A DNA stretch of 54,124 nt from UKL13-2 sp036394575 (GCA_036394575.1 DASWEY010000003.1:1-54124), one strand, 5' to 3'; shown: positions 43,176 through 52,249, numbered from the stretch's first letter. The notes: a model not told the origin generated them from the sequence alone. A program made the numbers and translations.

Positions 43176-44441
43176 TTGTTCCTCGATCTGGATTGGACCC
43201 AGTTGCATGCGGACCGCCCGCCCGTACTTCTGCTTGGCGGTCTCGATCTTCTCCGGCCGCTTGGTTTTGCCGCGATTCCCGCAATCGTCGCATCGCCCAA
43301 TCCGCATGAGCCGACCATGATGTCACGCTATTGCCTCGGCTGCTACCGGTTGCCGCCAATGGATAATCGCGCTGCAATGGCGGAAGCACTGTTGGACGCG
43401 GGCCGCCAACTGTTCGACGTTTTAGGCCGCCGGGTTGTGCTGTTCTACGGCAACGACGACTACCTGAGTCTGATCTACGAATTCCGCGATCAGCTGTCGC
43501 GTTATTTTCTGTTTTTGCTCAACGAGCCGGAACTCGCGTACGCGTTGTTAGAGAAGCCCCGGTTCGAACTGTTGGCCAGGGACCATGGCCTGTTGGCACC
43601 GAAGGCGCTGACATGGGGTGACGCCAGTCCGAATGACTTGAGGCGCGCATGCGGTCCCGTGCTGGTGAAGCCCTGCGTAAAGGTCGGCTGGGACGATTCA
43701 ACCATGCATGCGCGCTTGTTCGGTCCACAGGGCAAAGCGCGCATATTCGAGAACGGCCAGGCGGTGATCGACGACCCTTTGGCGAACCAATTCAGAAAGC
43801 ATCTGGCCTTTCAGGAATTCATACCGGGGGGCGACGCGCAACTTTGGTCGTTCCATGGATTCTCTGACGAGAACAGTAACCTTCTCGCCTGGTTCATTGG
43901 TCACAAGCTGCGCACATTTCCTCGCTTTACCGGCATGAGCAGCTTCCTCGAACTTGCGCATGAAACCGAGCTTGAGGCGCTCGGCCGCGACATCGTTGCG
44001 CGCTTGCAACTCAAGGGAGTTTTCAAGATCGATTTCAAAAAGGATGCGCACGACGGACGCTTTCGCATACTCGAAATCAACGCCCGCTTCAACCTGTGGC
44101 ACCACATGGCAGCACGCAACGGTATCAATCTGCCGCAGATCGCCTACGACTATCTGGTGCATGGCATCCCCCCGACAAGCACAAGCTACGGCACGCGGTT
44201 CCGGTGGCTGTGCATGCGGCTTGATTTCCGGGCCTATCTGGACCTCAGGGCTCACGGCGAGATAGGCATGGTCTCCTGGATCGCATCACTAATCCGCACG
44301 CACAAGGTCTATCACTTGTTCTCGTGGGCAGATCCGTTGCCCTGGCTTTTGGCGGGGTTCAATCGTGCCCAGTCTCGAGCGCGTCGCGGACTGCACCAGG
44401 CAGAAAACACGGTGAAGCGATGGCTCTCTACGGCATCCTAG
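43176..44441 (+). CDS. ATP-grasp ligase
   Basis: A 421-residue protein from a TTG start with GGAGG 10 bp upstream. The ATP-grasp fold is seen in the nucleotide-binding Lys segment GPVLVKPCVKVGWDD, the AFQEFIPGGDAQLWSFHGF strand, and the metal-binding end GVFKIDFKKDAHDG followed by FRILEINARFNLWHH. Such enzymes join a carboxylate to an amine through an acyl-phosphate. The pattern resembles carbamoyl-phosphate-synthase-like ligases in glycan and peptide clusters. The end overlaps the phosphoesterase gene by 22 bp, implying coupled expression. The substrate is unknown; an amide link between the activated amino acid and a sugar or second amino acid would fit the neighbours. Confidence 0.85.
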   Translation: MFLDLDWTQLHADRPPVLLLGGLDLLRPLGFAAIPAIVASPNPHEPTMMSRYCLGCYRLPPMDNRAAMAEALLDAGRQLFDVLGRRVVLFYGNDDYLSLIYEFRDQLSRYFLFLLNEPELAYALLEKPRFELLARDHGLLAPKALTWGDASPNDLRRACGPVLVKPCVKVGWDDSTMHARLFGPQGKARIFENGQAVIDDPLANQFRKHLAFQEFIPGGDAQLWSFHGFSDENSNLLAWFIGHKLRTFPRFTGMSSFLELAHETELEALGRDIVARLQLKGVFKIDFKKDAHDGRFRILEINARFNLWHHMAARNGINLPQIAYDYLVHGIPPTSTSYGTRFRWLCMRLDFRAYLDLRAHGEIGMVSWIASLIRTHKVYHLFSWADPLPWLLAGFNRAQSRARRGLHQAENTVKRWLSTAS

Positions 44442-45196
44442 GCGACATTCATGGCAACCAGGAAGCGCTGGATGCGGTGCTCGCCTATTTCGACAGGCGC
44501 AATATCAACAAGATCCTTTGCGTTGGAGATATTGTCGGCTACAACGCCGATTCTGATGGCTGCGCCATGCAGTTGCGCACCAGGAGTGCTCTTGCCATCG
44601 CCGGGAACCACGACCTGATTGCGATCGACCGGCTCGGTTTTAATTTTTGTTCCAATGCCGTCATTCACTCCCTCAAACGAACGCGCAAGGAAATTACGCC
44701 GGAAACCGCCCGCTATCTTGCCTCGTTACCCGAACATTTATTGGCTGAAAACAGTCTTTTGCTAGTGCACGGTGGCGTCCGCGACGTTCAGCAATACATG
44801 AATGCCCCATCGCAAATCCGTCAGAACAATGCTTACTTGCAAGCCGACTTTCCGGCTGTGCGCATCTGCATGTATGGCCATGCGCATGAGCAAAAAATAT
44901 TTGAGATTGACGGAGAGGAAGTACGTCAACTTTCTCATGCAGAGCAAATGTCCTTGCGCAAGGACCGAGTTTATTTCATCAATCCCGGGTCGGTGGATGC
45001 CGCGCGCAAGCGCGGATACAAATTAGCTGAATGCGCGCTGTTCGACAGTGATTCGGCGAGTATCGAGTTCCACCGATTACGATACCTCGATGAATTGTCG
45101 GAGATGAAGGCAAAAGCTGGCGGCTATCGAATCGGCCCCTGGACAAATCGCTATTACAGCCTTCGACGCAAAATTTCACGTCTCACGGGGCCTTGA
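44420..45196 (+). CDS. Calcineurin-like metallophosphoesterase
   Basis: A 258-residue cytoplasmic enzyme from the ATG at 44420. All metal-ligand blocks of the YfcE/Ap4A-hydrolase-like group are present: GDIHGN (Asp9, His11), CVGDIVGYNAD (Asp37), AGNHD (Asn63, His64), LLVHGGVRD and YGHAHEQ. The C-terminal part (FINPGSVDAARKRGYKLAEC) is also conserved in the group. It would cleave a phosphoester or diphosphate, perhaps a nucleotide product of the ligases. It overlaps the ATP-grasp gene. A 160-bp gap separates it from the glycosyltransferase. Confidence 0.9.
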   Translation: MALYGILGDIHGNQEALDAVLAYFDRRNINKILCVGDIVGYNADSDGCAMQLRTRSALAIAGNHDLIAIDRLGFNFCSNAVIHSLKRTRKEITPETARYLASLPEHLLAENSLLLVHGGVRDVQQYMNAPSQIRQNNAYLQADFPAVRICMYGHAHEQKIFEIDGEEVRQLSHAEQMSLRKDRVYFINPGSVDAARKRGYKLAECALFDSDSASIEFHRLRYLDELSEMKAKAGGYRIGPWTNRYYSLRRKISRLTGP

Positions 45197-45356
45197 GCCC
45201 GCTTTGGCAAGTCGAATATTGCCTATATAGCCCAAACAGACCAGCCGAACGCAGGCACAACCCACTACGGATCAACAAAATGCATTCAGGCTTTCAGCAT
45301 GGACTTCTTGGCTGACCCATGCCCACCTTTTTATTCTGCCTAGTCTGGATAATACG

Positions 45357-46511
45357 ATGAAGATTTGTTTTGTCGGGCTGGAAAACCTGCCCGTCCTGGC
45401 GCCGGAATATCGGCATCACACCATCGGCGGAGAGTCCGTACAGCAAACGTTGCTGGCGTTGGCGCTGTCCCGCCGCGGCTACGAGGTGAGCATGGTGGTT
45501 GGAGACTATGGGCAAAGCGATGGTGAAAATTGGCAGGCGATCCGGGTCTTCAAGGCATTTCGTCCCGATGCGGGCCTCCCTGTCCTGCGCTTCATTCATC
45601 CGCGTTGGACCGGCATGTGGTCGGCATTGGCGAGGGCCGACGCCGATGTGTACTACACCAGTTGCGCCGGCATGCAGGTAGGGCTTCTGGCCCTGTTCTG
45701 CCGGCGTTTCGGCAAACGGTTTGTCTTCCGCGCCGCAAGCGATACGGACTGCGATCCCTCGCGCCTGCTCGTGCGTTTCGCTCGCGACCGCTGGTTGTAT
45801 GCGTATGGCCTGCGACGCGCCAACGCCGTCCTCGTTCAGAGCATGACGCAAGCGCGGACCCTGTGGCGGAACTATGCCCTGACCAGCCATCTGGCAGGCA
45901 TGCTCGTGGACCGCCCAACGCCGGCCGAACGCCGGGATATCGATGTGTTGTGGGTCAGCAATATCCGGCGCCTCAAGAGACCGGACCGCATACTTGATCT
46001 GGCGAAAAGATTGCCGGGCCTGAAAATCCATATGGTGGGAGGCGCGTTGCCCGGCGAAGAAGCGCTGTTCCAGGAAATAGCCCCGGCAGCGACAACCCTG
46101 CCCAATGTGACGTTCCATGGCCGCCTGTCGTACTGGGATGCCAAGGACCTTTATGCCCGGGCGAAGATTTTCGTCAACACGTCGGATATCGAGGGATTCC
46201 CCAATTCATACCTGCAAAGCTGGATCAGCGGGGTGCCCGTGGTCACGTTTATCGACCCGGACGGGGTCATTGAACGAGAGGGGCTTGGCGCGGCCATACG
46301 ATCCGCGGCGATGCTGTCCGGCGCCGTTTTGCATCTGCTTGAAGATGCCTCGGCGTGGCGGGCCGCAAGCGACCGCTGCCTCAGGTTTATGGCGCACCGC
46401 TACGACGAGGACGAGATTCTTGAACCGTACATGAATTCATTTAGCGCGGCGGCGCCCGCTCAGGCTGCCGTAGATTCGGTACTGGCGCCACGGTGGGCCG
46501 GTCGTGTCTGA
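45357..46511 (+). CDS. Glycosyltransferase, GT4-like
   Basis: A 384-residue GT-B fold enzyme without signal peptide. The N-terminal domain opens with MKICFVGLENLPVLAPEYR and HTIGGESVQQTLLALALSRR, the acceptor-side pattern of GT4. The C-terminal half has VLWVSNIRRLKRPDRILDLA, VTFHGRLSYWDAKDLYARA and DIEGFPNSYLQSWISGVPVV, the region that binds the nucleotide-sugar (E-x7-type motif). It adds a sugar to a glycan or lipid-linked intermediate. Its last 8 bp overlap the deacetylase gene. Confidence 0.9.
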   Translation: MKICFVGLENLPVLAPEYRHHTIGGESVQQTLLALALSRRGYEVSMVVGDYGQSDGENWQAIRVFKAFRPDAGLPVLRFIHPRWTGMWSALARADADVYYTSCAGMQVGLLALFCRRFGKRFVFRAASDTDCDPSRLLVRFARDRWLYAYGLRRANAVLVQSMTQARTLWRNYALTSHLAGMLVDRPTPAERRDIDVLWVSNIRRLKRPDRILDLAKRLPGLKIHMVGGALPGEEALFQEIAPAATTLPNVTFHGRLSYWDAKDLYARAKIFVNTSDIEGFPNSYLQSWISGVPVVTFIDPDGVIEREGLGAAIRSAAMLSGAVLHLLEDASAWRAASDRCLRFMAHRYDEDEILEPYMNSFSAAAPAQAAVDSVLAPRWAGRV

Positions 46512-47499
46512 GACCGCCTTCATTATCACTATCGACACAGAGGGCGATGATCTCTGGGCGAAGCCGCGCGAGATCACCACGCGTAACGCCGCCTACCTGC
46601 CCCGTTTCCAGCGTTTATGCGAGCGATTCGATTTCAAGCCGGTCTACCTGGTCAACTTCGAGATGGCGATGTCGGACGAGTTTGTCGATTTCGGGCGCGA
46701 TGTGCTGCGGCGTTTAGTTGGCGAGATCGGCATGCATCTGCATGCGTGGAACTCGCCCCCGCTCGAACCGCTCACCGAGGACGATTTCCATCACCAGCCT
46801 TATCTCATCGAATTTTCTGAACGCATGATGCGCGAAAAGATCAAGGCCATGACGGGCCTGCTCGAGGATCGCTTCAACCAGGGGGTGACCAGCCATCGGG
46901 CAGGACGTTGGGCCCTGGACGGGCGCTATGCGGCCATGCTGATCGACGAAGGTTACCAAGTGGATTGTTCGGTAACCCCCGGGGTGGACTGGAGCAGGCA
47001 TCTGGGCGCGCCGAATGGGGGCGGCGGAGTCAACTACACCACCTTTCCCGATCAACCGTACTTCCTTGATCCAGCCGACGTTTCACGCCCGACGGCCGGT
47101 GCATTGCTGGAGGTGCCGGTGACAACGCGTGCAAGCAGTCTCTCCAGGCTGGCGCCCTGGGCTTATCGCATTCCGGTGCTGCGCCAGGCAGCGAATCGGC
47201 TGGTATCGCCTGCGCTCAGTTGGCTTTGCCCTTCGGAAACCACGCTTGCAATGATGTTGAATGTGGCGCATCGCGCCCGGACGAACGGTGCGATTCACCT
47301 TCAATTCGCGCTCCATTCGTCGCAACTCATGCCCGGCGGCAGCCCGCACTACCGCAATGCATCGGATATAGACCGCTTGTATGATGAGCTCGAAATTCTC
47401 TTTGAGACACTTTCCACCTGGTGTTACGGCAGTACGCTGAAGGAATTTCGCGCCCGGTTCGGCAGTTCCACTGACCTGGCGTCGCGGTTAGCGGCATGA
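46504..47499 (+). CDS. Polysaccharide deacetylase-family protein
   Basis: A 331-residue protein from a GTG inside the glycosyltransferase end. The NodB-type catalytic pattern is visible: IITIDTEGDD (catalytic Asp), EIGMHLHAWNSPP (metal His pair) and TSHRAGRWALDGRYAAML. Deacetylases of this form occur in exopolysaccharide clusters, where they remove N- or O-acetyl groups from the polymer or its lipid-linked precursor. No signal peptide is visible, so it would act in the cytoplasm on a precursor. The stop overlaps the next gene (ATGA). Confidence 0.85.
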   Translation: MSETAFIITIDTEGDDLWAKPREITTRNAAYLPRFQRLCERFDFKPVYLVNFEMAMSDEFVDFGRDVLRRLVGEIGMHLHAWNSPPLEPLTEDDFHHQPYLIEFSERMMREKIKAMTGLLEDRFNQGVTSHRAGRWALDGRYAAMLIDEGYQVDCSVTPGVDWSRHLGAPNGGGGVNYTTFPDQPYFLDPADVSRPTAGALLEVPVTTRASSLSRLAPWAYRIPVLRQAANRLVSPALSWLCPSETTLAMMLNVAHRARTNGAIHLQFALHSSQLMPGGSPHYRNASDIDRLYDELEILFETLSTWCYGSTLKEFRARFGSSTDLASRLAA

Positions 47500-48296
47500 T
47501 TCGCATTCCTGGTCGCGCGGCAATCTACGCGGAAGTCTGGTACGACGAAGAGCCGCCGGACGATGCCGGCGCGGACATTCTTGTCTACCGATTTCGAGGG
47601 GCGCCCATCGCGGCAGCGCGAAACACCCCGTTTCTCTCGATCGTTACCGATCTTGCGCCCGAGCAGGACGCCATCATGGCGCGATTCGGCAAGGATTGCC
47701 GCTACAAGATCAAGCGCGCCGAAGCCCGGGATGGCCTGCACGCAGAATTCATTACTGATCCCGAACGCAAGCTGGACGAATTCTGCGCAGCTTTCACGGC
47801 GTTCGCCAGACAAAAGTCGATTGCCCCGCCCGATCATCGATGGCTGATCGCCGCCAGCCGGGCGCGCAGGCTACTGCTTACCGCGGCAGTCCGCGACGGT
47901 GAGGTGCTGGTCTGGCACGCCTATGTCTCATCCGGTAAAACCGTGGTGCTCCAGTACACCTGTTCCTGCTTCAGGACCCGGGAAAACGAATACCGTGCGC
48001 TGGTCGGACGGGCCAACCGATGGCTGCATTGGCAGGACATGCTGTGGTTCAAGCAGATGGGAATGGTGCGCTACGACTGGGGCGGGCTGTTCGAGGACGA
48101 CTCCACGGCGGAACGCGCCGGCATCAACCGGTTCAAGGAAGACTTTGGGGGGCGGCGGGAGCGCTCGTATGACTGCACCTTGGCGCTTACCTTGAAAGGC
48201 CGCATCTATCTTCCGCTGCGCGACGCATGGCGCAACCGCGAGCATCTTTTTCGCCGGACTCTTCTCCTGCGGCATCGCATTACCTCGAACCCCTAA
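47496..48296 (+). CDS. FemAB/GNAT-like transferase
   Basis: A 266-residue protein of the FemAB-like branch of the GNAT fold (FGKDCRYKIKRAEARDG; LLTAAVRDGEVLVWHAYVSS; YDWGGLFEDDSTAERAGINR FKE). Members use aminoacyl-tRNA or acyl donors to modify peptidoglycan or exopolysaccharides, and some are found in EPS clusters. It overlaps the deacetylase gene by 4 bp and is the last gene of this plus-strand run. Whether it uses aminoacyl-tRNA or the carrier-bound unit is not visible. Confidence 0.75.
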   Translation: MIRIPGRAAIYAEVWYDEEPPDDAGADILVYRFRGAPIAAARNTPFLSIVTDLAPEQDAIMARFGKDCRYKIKRAEARDGLHAEFITDPERKLDEFCAAFTAFARQKSIAPPDHRWLIAASRARRLLLTAAVRDGEVLVWHAYVSSGKTVVLQYTCSCFRTRENEYRALVGRANRWLHWQDMLWFKQMGMVRYDWGGLFEDDSTAERAGINRFKEDFGGRRERSYDCTLALTLKGRIYLPLRDAWRNREHLFRRTLLLRHRITSNP

Positions 48297-48401
48297 CCTG
48301 TTCCGGCACACGAATGCCGTATAGGTAGGTGCCGACAACCGTCGCTAGGATATAACCCGATTTATCTACTTACAACATGCTGCATACGGACCTGGCAAGC
48401 T

Positions 48402-49232
48402 CTATCTTGCACTACGCGGACGCCGCGCATACAGCGAGACTGTCGGCGAGACGAGGTAAAAGAGAAATTTGAAGCGCGCCGAACGACCATTGTTCGGAAG
48501 CATCCATCGCGCGATCGAGCGCAGTCCGGTCAGTTGCCCCGGTTTCATCAAGTCCAGCCGGTCGTATACCTCGAGGCCCGCGTCCTGCAGCACTTTCGAG
48601 AGCTGCGGCGACGAGAACCAGTGCACGGCGGGATAGTCCGTGTAGTTAACCAGGTCGCGGCGATGCTTCATGATCCAATCCAGAACGCGCTCACGTAACC
48701 GCGTTGGCAGCCAGGGATAAAACGGGAAATGATTCACCTCGCCCTGGAATGGGTGATAGCGATTGGTGGTGTGCAGAAGGAGCACCCCTCCCGGCGCCAG
48801 TGCGCGCACCGCTTCCCTGACGACGGCACGCCAATCGGGCACATGTTCAAGCAGGGAGTTGAGCGAGACCACATCAAATTCGCCAATTTCGGCTGGAAGA
48901 CTTGTCGCGTCGGCCACAATCCCGCGAAAAACATTGGGGTCCGAAAGATTCTCCCGAAGCCGCGCCCGCGCAACGAACTCGGCGTCGAAATCGGCTCCGG
49001 TAACCTTGCAGCCACGCGTGGCCCAATGCACGCTCCACGCGCCGGTCCCGCAGCCGATGTCGAGAACGCGAAGCGGGTTACGCTTCGGCAGCAGTCCCTT
49101 GAAGCGCTCGTATTCGCGACGGAATTCTTCCGGATCGCTGGGCGGACCGACGGCGATGCGATTTTTTTCCAGATAGGCGGCACGAGTCGCATCGTTCGTA
49201 AACGGCGATGTAAAAACTGGGGTCTTATTCAT
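48402..49232 (-). CDS. Class I SAM-dependent methyltransferase
   Basis: A 276-residue Rossmann-fold methyltransferase. The SAM loop is RVLDIGCGTGAWSVHWATRG near residue 55, motif II is FDVVSLNSLLEHVPDW, and LAPGGVLLLHTTNRYHPF is the post-motif helix. The pattern is that of UbiG/glycan O-methyltransferase-like enzymes in sugar clusters. It is on the minus strand, convergent with the FemAB-like gene and divergent from the heparinase gene. The acceptor is unknown; a sugar or a lipid intermediate fits the context. Confidence 0.88.
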   Translation of the reverse strand: MNKTPVFTSPFTNDATRAAYLEKNRIAVGPPSDPEEFRREYERFKGLLPKRNPLRVLDIGCGTGAWSVHWATRGCKVTGADFDAEFVARARLRENLSDPNVFRGIVADATSLPAEIGEFDVVSLNSLLEHVPDWRAVVREAVRALAPGGVLLLHTTNRYHPFQGEVNHFPFYPWLPTRLRERVLDWIMKHRRDLVNYTDYPAVHWFSSPQLSKVLQDAGLEVYDRLDLMKPGQLTGLRSIARWMLPNNGRSARFKFLFYLVSPTVSLYARRPRSAR

Positions 49233-49492
49233 AGGGCTCTCCGCGCATACCGATCATATGCGCGTCACAAGGCGAGACGTGGTGCAGGGGCCTGGCCTGT
49301 TCGGTCTATGGCGTCACCTCTCGGCAAATGCCAGTTGACTGCAGGCTCAATGGCTCAATGGTTGGAGCGCAGCCTGGCCTGTCGCTTGCCGCCGCGCCAA
49401 CATGGTCCGACCGGCGCATTGAGACGTCAATATGATGCTTGTCATGCATCTCTACCATGGCAACAGGCCGCACATCAGCGGCGCGAGGATTC

Positions 49493-51934
49493 ATGACAAA
49501 TTTCTGGCGTCACCACCATCCACCCCATTTCGGTGATTCGCAACAGCTGACACACCGCCGGAGCAGATCGTCAACAACCTTCATATGGCCCAAGTTGTTG
49601 GCGTATATGGTTGTCATTGCGATAGCGATAGCCGCAGCTTTTCCGCGAGGATCGCATGCGCAAAATTGCCTACCCGTCGCACAGGATCCTTTCGTTATGT
49701 CCGCACCCGGCGCGGCAATGATTCGTCCCATCGAATGTTCGACTGTCAAACAGAATCCGCCCGATTTCAGCTGGCCTGCGATCGGCAGCGGACCGTATAC
49801 GGTGACGCTGACTTTTCCAGATGGCCATAGCGAAACAAGAAGCGCCGCGCAAAACTGGCTGAATTGGAACGGCTCCCTGCCGGCGGGAAGCTATGCCTGG
49901 ACCATTGCCGGTGCCGGCCAACTCAGCCTGCCACGCCAATTCAACATCGCCGCGGATGCGCTTGCCTTTGTGGTGCCCGGCATGGACGACGTCATCGCAA
50001 AGCTGCTGGCCAAACCGCGCCCGCGTGCGCTGCCCGACGCGACTTCGCTGGCCGCAATGGCAAGCCAGCGCAACACGGCCTTGAGCGCATTGCTTTGGCA
50101 GGTCAATCAGAATTTGGGCGAGACCTTGCCGCCGGATGGCGCGCAGGGCGATGGCTACCGGTACAACGGCTACGGCATGCGGGCGCTATGGTCGCTGATG
50201 GCCTACGTCTACGACAGCAGCAACCTCAGCGCCAGAGAAGACGCGCGGCGACGTGTGCTGAATCTTGCCTCCTGGAATCCCCGAGGGGCCTCTGCCAATG
50301 ATGACCTGGAGTCAGTCTATATCGCCTGGGTCGTTGTACTCGGCTACGATTGGCTGGGCCCCGTGCTGACGCAAGCTGAACGGGACCTCGTTCTTCCCAA
50401 TCTGGCCGCGCGCGTCGGCGACCTGCGCAATTATGTCGTCGGTGCCGCCGGCTGGCCGCCCACCAATCTCGGTTCATGGGTGCCGCCTCCCCTATGGCAA
50501 TCGCCGCGCGATGCCCATCGCAATGCCTTGGTCACCACGCTCGCCGTGATGAGCGCATTGCTCGTCGGCGACCTGCCGGCCGCCGACGGTTGGACACGGG
50601 AACTGCTGCCCTTTGCCCTCAACGTCGTCAATCCCTGGAGCGGCGAGGACGGCGGCTACGCCGACGGCACTGCCTACAGCATGTGGGATGTAAGTACATC
50701 GTTGAGCGCCTGGTATGCGCTGCGCTGGGCGACTTGCGATACCCAGCAGACCTGCATCGATCTCGGGCGCAAGGCATGGGTGCGCAACTACTCCCGTTTC
50801 CTGGCCTACTTTTCGCCGCCGACGTTCGCGGCCGACCTGGCTGTCCACAATACGAGAAGCAGTGACGCCGGCACGCCAGTCGGCCTGTTCGGCGATGGTT
50901 TCGCCGAGGCCCAGCTGTTCGAGCTGCGCGCGCGGCTCGCCAAGGCGCTGGCGAATTTCGCGCCCTCGCCCCTGGGTTGCTGGTATGCATCCAGCCTGGT
51001 GGGTGAGGATTACACCCGCATCGAGTACCTGATGTCGCCACCGACGACGTGCACCTTGACCTCCTCCATGCCGCCCGGCACAGCCAACACGCTCTACCTG
51101 CGCTCCACCGGATGGATCGCCATGCACAGTGATCTGGCCGACCCCAGCCGCACCTCGGTTTATTTCAAGTCGAGCCCGCAGCCGTTCGGCGCTTACAACC
51201 ACCAGTCCGCGGATCAGAACGCATTTGTCATCAACGCCGGCGGCGAACGGCTGGCGATTGAATCGGGATATTACGATGCCTACAACAGCGGTCACTGGCA
51301 ATACTGGGTCAAACGCACGCTGTCCAAGAATGCGGTCACCTTCGACGGCGGCGTGGGAGAAATTGCCTTCGAGCATCAACCCGACCCCTACCAGCCGGGG
51401 AATATGCGTTACGGGTCGATACGCCAGCAGTTGAGCACCGCCGACTACGACATCGTCAGCGCGGATGCCACCGACACCTACCATGGCGCGCTGACCAGGG
51501 CGGTCCGCACCCTCGTGTATCTTCGGCCGGGCACCATCGTGCTCTACGAGAATCTCGCCTCCGACAGCCCGCGTAAGTGGGAATGGAACATTCACGCCCT
51601 GGACCAGATTGCAGTCATTTCGGAAAATAGCCAGGTCAGGATTACCCGGGGCGCGCAGACGCTTTGCATCGACGCCTTGGCAGGGCCGGGCGGCGCCTTC
51701 GCGCAGACCATTGCCTGGCCGTCGGGTGCAGCGCCGGCAGTCGGCAGCAGCCAATGGCACGGCAGGTTCATCAGCGCCCAGCCTTCGACTTCTGTGGAAT
51801 TCATTGCGCTCCTGAGGGTGGGATGCGCACCGACTGCTGCCAGCGCCAGCAAAACGAATGGGGTATGGACCGTGCCGGTTGGGGGTAAAAACATCACGAT
51901 CGACGCCAGCGGTGCGGCAGCGGTGACGCCTTGA
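49493..51934 (+). CDS. Exported heparinase II/III-family polysaccharide lyase
   Basis: An 813-residue protein. The ATG at 49493 follows GAGGATTC, and a signal anchor (LLAYMVVIAIAIAAAFPRGS) is near residue 45, ending at HAQ. A fibronectin-like domain (FSWPAIGSGPYTVTLTFPDG) is followed by a helical lyase barrel (MRALWSLMAYVYDSSNLSAR; SVYIAWVVVLGYDWLGPVL; YADGTAYSMWDVSTSLSAWY) and a C-terminal beta sandwich with NHQSADQNAFVINAGGERLA. This matches the heparinase II/III and alginate-lyase-like fold. It likely cuts an acidic or amino polysaccharide outside the cytoplasm, perhaps the polymer made by the cluster. Confidence 0.87.
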   Translation: MTNFWRHHHPPHFGDSQQLTHRRSRSSTTFIWPKLLAYMVVIAIAIAAAFPRGSHAQNCLPVAQDPFVMSAPGAAMIRPIECSTVKQNPPDFSWPAIGSGPYTVTLTFPDGHSETRSAAQNWLNWNGSLPAGSYAWTIAGAGQLSLPRQFNIAADALAFVVPGMDDVIAKLLAKPRPRALPDATSLAAMASQRNTALSALLWQVNQNLGETLPPDGAQGDGYRYNGYGMRALWSLMAYVYDSSNLSAREDARRRVLNLASWNPRGASANDDLESVYIAWVVVLGYDWLGPVLTQAERDLVLPNLAARVGDLRNYVVGAAGWPPTNLGSWVPPPLWQSPRDAHRNALVTTLAVMSALLVGDLPAADGWTRELLPFALNVVNPWSGEDGGYADGTAYSMWDVSTSLSAWYALRWATCDTQQTCIDLGRKAWVRNYSRFLAYFSPPTFAADLAVHNTRSSDAGTPVGLFGDGFAEAQLFELRARLAKALANFAPSPLGCWYASSLVGEDYTRIEYLMSPPTTCTLTSSMPPGTANTLYLRSTGWIAMHSDLADPSRTSVYFKSSPQPFGAYNHQSADQNAFVINAGGERLAIESGYYDAYNSGHWQYWVKRTLSKNAVTFDGGVGEIAFEHQPDPYQPGNMRYGSIRQQLSTADYDIVSADATDTYHGALTRAVRTLVYLRPGTIVLYENLASDSPRKWEWNIHALDQIAVISENSQVRITRGAQTLCIDALAGPGGAFAQTIAWPSGAAPAVGSSQWHGRFISAQPSTSVEFIALLRVGCAPTAASASKTNGVWTVPVGGKNITIDASGAAAVTP

Positions 51935-52063
51935 CCTGATGACCATATTGGATGGGATCGTCGCGCGGATGGAGATGCCTGCGCCAGCGGTCGCGCGCGA
52001 CTGTCCCCGCGCCGTTCGGGACGGCAGTACCGAATTATTTAAAAGGGAACTTCTAAAAACTTC

Positions 52064-52146
52064 GTCGTCCCAGCGCAGGCTGGGACCCAGTCCGTCCAAG
52101 TGTTTGAATATACGAAGGACTGGATTCCAGCCTGCGCTGGAATGAC
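52064..52146. repeat. Long inverted-repeat element
   Basis: Two 30-bp arms (52064-52093 and 52117-52146) are inverted copies with 26 of 30 matches; each arm has its own smaller palindrome CCAGC-GCAG-GCTGG. The arms read GTC-T-CCAGCGCAGGCTGG with CCAGTCC at the inner end. It is a typical dispersed palindromic element of proteobacteria and could fold into a long hairpin after the heparinase gene, where it may also act as a transcript end. Confidence 0.75.
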
Positions 52147-52174
52147 GATTATTTGAAGTTTCGAGAAGTGCCAA

Positions 52175-52249
52175 AAATCAAAACTCAAGCACTGGCGCGG
52201 TGTTTGAAGCAAAAATGCCTCAAACACCGCACCAAATGGCGTTCTACGC
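52175..52249 (+). repeat. Dispersed palindromic repeat, copy D
   Basis: The strongest hairpin of the family: GCGGTGTTTGA...TCAAACACCGC, an 11-bp perfect stem around AGCAAAAATGCC. Outer flanks AAAATCAAAACTCAAGCA and AAATGGCGTTC match copy B. It sits in the convergent gap between the heparinase and the glycosidase gene. Confidence 0.82.

Noticed and set aside
38854..48296. Exosortase/PEP-CTERM-associated EPS cluster
   Set aside because: Deacetylase, FemAB-like protein, ligase and carrier resemble members of such clusters, but there is no exosortase, PEP-CTERM protein, chain-length regulator or polymerase.
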